Shown here: piece after piece, positions 56,901-64,000 of the stretch | How the letters are laid out: each line of letters begins with the position of its first letter | How positions within the stretch are numbered: the stretch's first letter is position 1 | Origin: Scalesia atractyloides | Lineage: Eukaryota > Streptophyta > Magnoliopsida > Asterales > Asteraceae | DNA: 64,000 nt | Assembly (NCBI GenBank): GCA_947069175.1 | Contig: CAMTDV010000002.1 | Span: 4,381,054 to 4,445,053 of the forward strand | Direction of reading: 5' to 3' | Translations under genes and position numbers: made by a program | Notes under the pieces: model-generated | What the model was told of the DNA's origin: nothing | Seen by the model: the letters and a program-made list of their open reading frames with translations, nothing else | The model's database searches: none

Positions 56901-57918
56901 TGCTTAAATTTCCGAATAAAAATCGGTCTGACACGTGTCAGACTGGCGTTTTTTGTCTTTTTTTCTTTTCTTTATTATTTAATTTATTTTATTTTATTTT
57001 CATTATTTCCTTTCATGGTTTTATTTAAAAGAAAATATATTCTAAACAATTAAAAACACAAAATTTTAGGGCTTAATTATATTAAAACAAATCATAAAAT
57101 TAACTCAAAATCTAAACAAATGTTTTTTTATTTATTTATCGAGTTATCGCATTATTATTTTAGGTTAGTACTCTCTCATCGGTTAACCTCCCAACTCGTG
57201 CGCTCTCATCTTCAATCAAGAATACGCACCCAAGGTGAGTGAACCTGTACAAATTCCCCGTTTTAATCATGTTTTGGGGTGTATCATGTGTCGTACAATT
57301 TTCTTTTATTTGTTCAACACTTGTGCTAATATCATTTGTGATCAAATGTGATTAGTTGTTATATGGTTTAGTTGTGGATACATTTTATCATTTTCAGTGC
57401 AATCATTTTATTAGGCCCATCAGTTCCTCGTGAGATACGGGTTGAGCATCAGGTGCCTCATTAGATCGGCTCCGTTTTATTGAGCCTTGATCTCAAATAC
57501 ATCATTCATCATGTCATATGTTCATACAATGTGGTTTATGGTTGGTTATTTATATACATCTGTTCACACATGATTCATGCACAATTTTATTTAAACAACA
57601 ATAACACTCAATTAATTAAATGTTTTATCAAGGTTCACTCGCCAACTTTTGTTGACCCAAACTTTCTGTTTTACGCATGATACAGGTGAACAAGCTGAGG
57701 AAAGAAACACATAGGATGGCATTAGAAGAATGAACAAGTTATTTCGTTTGAAACAATCTTTTGGTTTATATGTTTGTGTTTGTATGAATTTTATGTGGAA
57801 CATTTGAAGTTTAATTTTCAATTTAATAAATATGAAACTTATTAGTAAATATCATGAGCTTTGGTGATAACCCAATCATGCCCCGACTTTATTTCCGATG
57901 CGGGTCAGTGTGTGACAG

Positions 57919-57948
57919 ATTGGTTAGGTTATTAGATCCTTAGAGCCT
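57919..57948 (+). other. Gypsy primer binding region, non-canonical
   Basis: After the LTR comes ATTGGT, and 17 nt later AGAGCCT. These would be the two sides of the usual ATTGGTATCAGAGCCT site with the centre replaced. Alternatively priming starts at TGGTTAGG. The standard initiator-Met site is absent. Confidence 0.45.
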
Positions 57949-58726
57949 ATACTATAGTTGATTAGATTTTAATTGTTTATGTGTTACATGCAAAATTCAT
58001 GATGTTTATATGTTTCATGTTTATTTTCACACACAATATTATGCAAGCACTCTCACAAGTACATGTTAAATTGCAATGCTCATCATAGTTCATATCCTCA
58101 TAACATATCATATCTATGAAAGCACACACCTCACGATTTCACAATTTCCATGATTTGTTTTCAAAGATTTTTGCAATGTTTTCATATTTTTCAAATCATA
58201 TCAAAGTGAGTTTTCGCGACGGGCATGTAGTAACTGGAAGGGTACGAGTACCAGTAGTCGGAACGTCCTGTCTAGGCTTGACATTCTTATAAATCCAAAA
58301 TAAAGGACATGTTTGCCTACCTGGGGACTAAAGATGAGAGTACGAAGGACCTATTAGGCCAAAGCATGCTATACCAAACGTCGTGTGAACTAACTCCACT
58401 TTGAGTTGTCATTGTGTCTACACCTGGACACCCTCCGACCTTCCATCTCACAATCATGTTTTACGATTTTCATTCGGGTGATGCGAATGATAACCAGCCG
58501 ACACCAATGTGAACCCTACCAAGCCCAATAGTCATGGGGGCCCACATGACTATACAGGTTATGGTATGGAGACATTTGGAGGCCCAAACATGAGCAAGCC
58601 CAAGACATCCTATGGATGTAGTTAAGTTGTTTTCAGTTATTTATAAATGTTGTTTTCATTCTTTTTATTACACGTGACACCTAGAAAATTCTCAAACTCA
58701 TAATCTCCCTACATATATTCCTGTAG
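57949..58726. other. Gypsy leader; no gene seen
   Basis: Untranslated region between primer site and gag. Includes a GGACATGTTTGCCTACCTGG-type stretch near 58306, common in such leaders. Confidence 0.6.
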
Positions 58727-60163
58727 ATGTCTGCTAGACACTTACGAGGAGGTAGAAGGTCAGGAAGGTCAAGCGAACACATGGCCACGCAAATTGCTCA
58801 ACAAATGGCCGCTGTACTTCCTGACATCGTACTGCAAACAAGCTCTCGCCGCAAACCCCATCAACTCTCCAAACCAAGAAGGCCAAAACGTTGCCAACCC
58901 TCCTCCTAAAACCACTAAATGCACCTACAAACACTTCAAGTCTTGCGATCCCCCAAAACATGAAGGGACGGAAGGTGTCACCGCTCTCCTCCACTGGTTT
59001 GAGGAAATGGAAAACACCTTTCTCAATTGCGACTGTCCCGAGGATCGCAAGGTACGTTAAGCTACTGGACGTTTGTTTGGGGTAGCCCTTACCTGGTGGA
59101 ACACGGAAAAGGGTAAGCGAGGTGTGGAAGATGCCATGGCCTTATCATGGGAGGAATTGAGAGAAATAATTACAAGACGCTTCTGCCCTAGGAGCGAAAT
59201 CAAAAAGCTTGAAGATGAATTCTATTCTCTAAAGCAAAAGGAATGGGATCACACCTCCTACAACAAGAGGTTTCTTGAATTGAACCAGATGGTTCCCAAT
59301 CTGTTCACCCCATTATACCGCTTAATCGAGCACTATATTCGAGGCCTCCCCTCGAAAATCCAGGATTCGGTTTTAAGCACTTCTCCTGCAACACTCGAAT
59401 CCGCCATGGAGTTAGCTACGAAACTTACTGAAAATCGCATTCAAATGGTGATTTTAAAGATGAGAAGAAGAAAACTCCCGTTGAGACCCCAACTTCAACC
59501 CACTCAGGTTCATCCTCGAAGTTTGCTGGTAAGAGGAAGCGAAATGGCAAGAACTTTGCTGTTACCCAAACCAACCCTCCCATCACTGCTGCTCCAGTCA
59601 CCCAAGTTGCCCCTCCAGTCGCACCATTCAAAAGGTCATACACTGTCCCACACCCAAAATGTAACCGTTGCCAATACCATCACCCCCTTGAGAACCCTTG
59701 CCAACATTGCACAAGTTGTGGCCGTGCAGGTCACACTATCCAAACCTGCCATACACTTCAGCGATCAAACCGCAATCAGCCTCCAACCCAAACCCAAAAC
59801 CAAATGGTGGGCCAAGCCCAACAACCCTTACTTCTACCACCTGTCCAACCCATAGCCCAACCTTACTACCAACACAACTATCCCATGATGCAACCCATAA
59901 GAGCTTGTTTTAATTGTGGCGACCCAAACCACTTCAGAAATACTTGCCCACGCCTGGTGAACATCATCAATGCCCAAGCCCAAGTAAACCTGGTGAACCA
60001 AGCTAACCAAGCTCCTCCACCTGCTAGAAGAAAGGCTTTCAATATCAACGCCAACCTAGCAAGGGCTGACAACAATGTGGTTAACGTTACGATTCTCGTA
60101 AATGGTAGTTATGCATCCATATTATTCGATACTGGTGCGGATAAGAGCTTTGTATCTTTATAA
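58727..60163 (+). pseudogene. gag: Gypsy gag and start of protease, broken
   Basis: Starts MSARHLRGGRRSGRSSEHMA at 58727 and shifts frame near 58840. The gag domain follows with GTEGVTALLHWFEEME (58975-59020), WWNTEKGKRG and FYSLKQKEWDHTSYNKRF. A TAA lies at 59058 and a shift near 59445. Two Cys clusters are encoded; the second is a classic CCHC knuckle CFNCGDPNHFRNTC (59908-59949). The protease has the active-site LFDTGADKSF (60124-60153) and is ended by TAA at 60161. Gag would package the RNA. This copy is inactive. Confidence 0.88.
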
Positions 60164-63100
60164 TTCGAATCTATTCTCGACCTACCTCGTGATAGTCTCG
60201 TTGAATCTTTTACGGTGGAAGTTGCTGACAGAGAGCCCATTTCGTTAAATTCTATTATACGTGATTGTACTCTTACTCGAAATGATCACAATTTCTCGAT
60301 TGATCTCATTCCTATGAAATTGGGAAGTTTCGATGTTATCATTGGAATGGACTGGCTCAGCCAGCATCACGCTGAAGTAGTGTGCCATGAAAAGTTCATC
60401 CGCGTTTCCTCTCGCCAATGGTCAGATCCTGCGTATCTTTGGAGACACTCCTTCGAAAGGGCTCAAATTGATGTCTTGCCTTCAAGCTCGAGGATATCTT
60501 CGCAAGGATTACGTTGCATTTCTAGCTCACATCGTCAAGAAGGAAGGAAAGGAAAGGAAGCTCGAAGATATTCCAATCATGAAAGAATTTTCGCAAGTTT
60601 TTCCCGACGACGTTTCAGGATTTCCTCCTATGCTAGAAGTCGAATTTCGAATCGATCTTGTGCCTGGCGCTACACCAGTCACAAAAATCTCCCTATAGGT
60701 TAGCCCCATCAGAAATGCAAGAGTTGGCCAGTCAGCTGCAAGAGCTGACTGACAAAGGATTCATATGTCCTAGCTCGTCGCCTTGGGGTGCACCTGTTCT
60801 TTTTGTGAAGAAGAAAGATGGAACGTTTCGCATGTGCATTGACTATAGAGAACTCAACAAGTTGACTGTTAAAAACCGCTATCCTTTGCCTCGTATTGAT
60901 GACCTGCTAGACCAACTTCAAGGCGCCACCTGTTTTTCCAAAATCGACATTCGTTATGGTTATCATCAGCTTAGGGTGCGCGAAGAAAATATCCCAAAAA
61001 CTGTCTTTCGAACTCGTTATGGTCATTACGAGTTCATGGTTTTGCCTTTCGGATTAACCAACGCCCCCGCTGTCTTTTATGGATTTAATGAATAGGGTAT
61101 GCAAACCCAATCTCGACCGTTTTGTCATAGTCTTCATCGACGATATCCTTATCTACTCCAAGTCAATATCCGATCATTAGCGACATCTTCGACTCATTCT
61201 TACACTCTTAAGGACTGAAAAGCTTTACGCTAAGTTCTCAAAATGCGAATTATGGTTAAGAGAGGTACAATTTCTTGGTCATGTCGTTAATGGCAAAGGG
61301 ATTCATGTCGATCCTTCGAAAATCAAGGCAGTACAAGAATGGCAAGCTCCACGTACCCCTACCGAAGTTAGGTCATTTCTTGGCTTGGCTGGTTATTATC
61401 GATGCTTCATTGCCAATTTCTCTCTTATCGCCGTTCCGCTCACGGCCTTGACTCACAAAGGAAAACCTTTCATTTGGGGACCCAAGCAAGAGTAGGCCTT
61501 CCAAACTTTGAAGCAAAAGCTTTGTGATGCACCTGTCCTTACACTCCCTGAGGGTTGCGAAGACTTTGTGGTTTATTGCGACGCGTCAGGGCAAGGTCTA
61601 GGTTGTGTTTGATGCAAAGAGGAAAAGTGATAGCCTATGCTTCTAGGCAACTCAAAGTACATGAGAAGAATTACACCACCCACGACCTAGAACTTGGAGC
61701 AGTAGTTTTTCGCTCTAAAGATATGGAGACACTATCTCTATGGTACCAAGTGTGAAATATACACTGACCACAAGAGTCTCCAACATATCTTCAATCAAAA
61801 AGAGTTGAACATGAGGCAACGACGATGGGTCGAACTTCTCAATGATTTCAACTGTGAGATTCGATATCATCCTGGCAAGGCAAAGGTGGTGGCTGATGCA
61901 CTCAGTCGAAAGGGTTATGCGAATTCCATTCATCTCCTATGTTCGCAAATTGTAACCGACCTCATAGATCGATTACGGGCAGCTCAACATACTTCCGTAA
62001 CGGAAAATGACGTACGCGATGAGCTGTCATGTGGAGCTGAACTCAAAATCGAAACCAAATCCGATTGTATTCTTTACTATTTAAACTGTATTTGGATACC
62101 CGATCGCGACAACCTTCGTGATTTCCTCATGAATGAGGCACACAAAACACGATACTCTTTACATCCAGGAGCCGATAAGATGAATCAAGACCTACGATAC
62201 ACCTACTGGTGGCCTGTCATCAAGAAGGATATCGCTGTTTTTGTTTCCAAGTGCCTTACATGTTCCAAAGTGAAAGCTGAACATCAAAGACCTTCAGGAC
62301 TCCTAGTCCAACCCGAAATACATGTATGGAAGTGGGAAAACGTAACCATTGACTTCATTACTGGGTTACCTTGCACCTCCAGTGGGTATGACACCATATG
62401 GGTAATCATTGATCGTCTTATAAAATCAGCTCACTTCATTCCGATTCGCGAGGACTTCAAGAACGAGAAATTAGCTCATATCTACATCAGCGAGATCGTA
62501 AGCCGTCATGGTGTACCGTTAAGCATCATTTCAGATCGTGATGGTCGTTTCACTTCACGAACATGGCGAGCCGTACAAACCACTTTGGGTACACCTTTAG
62601 ACCTCAGCACCGCTTTTCACCCTCAACTGATGGTCAATCTGAGCGCACCATCCAAACCCTTGAAGACATTCTTCGAGCATGTGTCATAGACTTCAAAGGG
62701 AATTGGGACGCTCATCTACCGTTACTCGAGTTTTCGTACAACAATAGCTATCATTCAAGTATCAGCATGGCTCCTTTCGAAGCTTTATATGGTCGTAAAT
62801 GCTGATCTCCAGTATATTGGCACGAAATTGGTGAAGCGCAAATCACCGGACCTGAATTGATTCAAGAAACAACCGACAAAATCCTTCAAATTCGAAACAA
62901 TCTTCTAGCGGCTCAAAGTCGTCAAAAGAGTTATGCTGACAAACGACGAAAGCCCTTGGAGTTTGGCGTTGGTGATCAAGTACTTTTGAAAGTATCACCG
63001 TTGAAGGGAGTGGTTCGTTTTGGCCAAAAGGGCAAGCTAGCACCACGCTACATAGGACCTTTCAAGATACTCAAAAGAGTAGGTCCCGTAGCATACAAGC

Positions 63101-63400
63101 TTGACCTACCAGAAGAACTCAACAGAATACATCCCACGTTTCACGTTTCAAACTTGAAAAAGTGTCTCGCCGAAGAAAATATTCATATCCCTCTAATAGA
63201 CATTCAAGTTGATGAGTCAATGCACTTCGTTAAAAGACCAGTGGAAATCATGGATTTCGGTGGAAGCGTTTAAGGCGAAGTCGTATTCCAATCTTTAGGG
63301 TGCGTTGGGAGTCAAAACGAGGCCCCGAGTTTACTTGGGAACGTGAAGACTCAATGCGCGAGAAATACCCGCATCTATTTCCAGTTGCAACCACTACTTC
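60164..63400 (+). pseudogene. pol: Gypsy pol: protease end, RT, RNase H, integrase, chromodomain, broken
   Basis: The protease tail has FDVIIGMDWLSQHHAE (60331-60378). RT contains KKKDGTFRMCIDYRELN (60810-60860) and FIDDILIYS near 61133-61160. RNase H has VVYCDASGQGLG near 61570. Integrase has a zinc-binding H-H-C-C (HPGADKM to CLTCSKVK), then TIDFITGLP, SDRDGRF and DGQSERTIQTLED for Asp-Asp-Glu. A C-terminal LAPRYIGPFKIL and a chromodomain-like segment (RVRWESKRGPEFTWERE, 63300-63350) follow. Frameshifts lie near 60395, 60700, 61078, 61610, 61730, 62630 and 63245, with stops near 61495 and 62803. It cannot act autonomously. Confidence 0.88.
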
Positions 63401-63413
63401 AATTTCGGGACGA

Positions 63414-63435
63414 AATTCCTAAAAGTAGGAGATAC
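63414..63435 (+). other. Gypsy polypurine tract
   Basis: After the GGGACGAAATTCC block typical of chromovirus 3' ends, AAAAGTAGGAGATAC runs to the 3' LTR. Confidence 0.75.
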
Positions 63436-64000
63436 TGTAACATCCGTGTAAATCGGGTTTCGAAAACCCGCCTCATTTTTTTTATCAATCAAGCATAATT
63501 GTTTACGTCGTTTAGTTATCTAATATTAAATATATAATTCTATGGTTAAAGATAAATTAATGAATAAAGTTTAATTAATAATATACTATAATCCATTACA
63601 TAAATAAATCATCTAATTAGTAAATACTTATAATAATTTAAAAAGGAATACGGTTTATAAAAATAAATGGGTGAACCGGGAATCGAACCCGGGTTCCCCC
63701 GGTTTAAAACACACACCACCAATACCACTACACTGCACACACCACTTGTGCCATAATCCGAATCATAATTCTCTTATTTTCAGGTTAATGTGAAGCCTGC
63801 AACTATACCAGAAAAATCACGCGCCTTTCTTTTCTTTGTTTGAATCTCCGACAACTGGCGCCGAGCTATTTTTGGCAAACCGGAATCAATCCGGCTGTCA
63901 TCTTTCTGGCAATTGCCAATAACCATAATCATTTCCAAAAAACCAAAAACGAAATCCTCTCCTATGTTCGCCTATAAATACCGCACCTCAGTACATGACT
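63436..64000 (+). repeat. Gypsy 3' LTR, first 565 bp
   Basis: Collinear with 55655-56219. It includes the antisense tRNA-like module (63669-63742) and the TATA box near the window end. The sense modules would lie beyond the window. Confidence 0.92.

Larger units (their letters stand above)
55655..57917 (+). repeat. Gypsy 5' LTR (LTR C, 2263 bp)
   Basis: TGTAACATCCGTG start, GTGTGACA end. TATA box GCCTATAAATACC near 56189-56201. It is related to LTRs A and B at both ends and in the GGCCCATCAGTTCCTCGTG block, but belongs to a separate subfamily. Confidence 0.92.
55655..64000 (+). mobile_element. Ty3/Gypsy chromovirus (Tekay/Del-like), 3' LTR truncated by window end
   Basis: 5' LTR 55655-57917, internal region 57918-63435, 3' LTR from 63436. 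gag, protease, RT, RNase H and integrase are in Gypsy order, followed by a chromodomain, which fits a chromovirus. By eye about 30 differences separate the first 565 bp of the two LTRs (about 5%), so the insertion is older than the Copia. The left flank is TTTCA (55650-55654); the right flank is not in the window. Confidence 0.92.

Overview
This is plant nuclear DNA: AT-rich, intron-bearing and dominated by transposable elements. I infer a eudicot, probably an Asteraceae, from the style of the TE families (Tekay-type chromovirus, FAR1/FRS-type MULE, PIF/Harbinger nucleases, GGCGGATCTAG-ended hAT MITEs) and from the potato-inhibitor-I cluster. The family-level call is from memory of such genomes and is not proven here. 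No microbial gene, rRNA, CRISPR array or functional tRNA was seen.

Host genes. The only clear host genes form a dispersed cluster of four potato-type-I (PI-I) serine-protease-inhibitor loci, all on the + strand. PI-1 (3243-4216) and PI-2 (24117-25003) are three-exon genes. Their first two exons look like a PsbW-type plastid transit peptide plus an acidic linker, and the last exon is a full inhibitor domain. PI-3 (33537-33829) is a pseudogene of the ordinary two-exon, leaderless form. PI-4 (44580-49916) is the same short form with an intact 70-codon frame, except that a 5-kb Copia element sits inside its 19-nt first exon. A fifth copy survives only as upstream sequence (29050-29756). Upstream and downstream blocks repeat between loci, so the cluster grew by segmental duplication.

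TE layout. 1-1943: decayed hAT transposase and its 3' terminal inverted repeat. 4217-13050: mostly relic DNA with small Copia and gag fragments. 13051-22344: a Harbinger element and a 3.2-kb tandem duplication, the second copy carrying a 2.6-kb solo LTR (A). 27135-29031 and 30733-31747: Harbinger-type elements with only an ORF1-like gene. 29757-30336: a solo LTR holding an hAT MITE. 35119-40825: elements flanked by (TA)n arrays, one carrying the first exon of a FAR1-like gene. 44589-49625: a young Copia. 50640-55654: a FAR1-type MULE transposase pseudogene on the minus strand, cut by solo LTR B (52700-55337). 55655-64000: a Ty3/Gypsy chromovirus whose 3' LTR runs off the window.

Most unusual signals. 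(1) The apparent fusion of a plastid transit peptide to a PI-I domain, joined at phase-1 introns. (2) The related LTRs A, B and C each carry three or four tRNA-like, A-box/B-box modules in sense orientation downstream of the LTR TATA box, spaced about 147-171 bp apart. Each also carries one Ser/Leu-tRNA-like module in antisense upstream of the TATA box, followed by a T-run. The D-arm hairpins of the sense modules change in a compensatory way between families, which suggests that an RNA structure is maintained.
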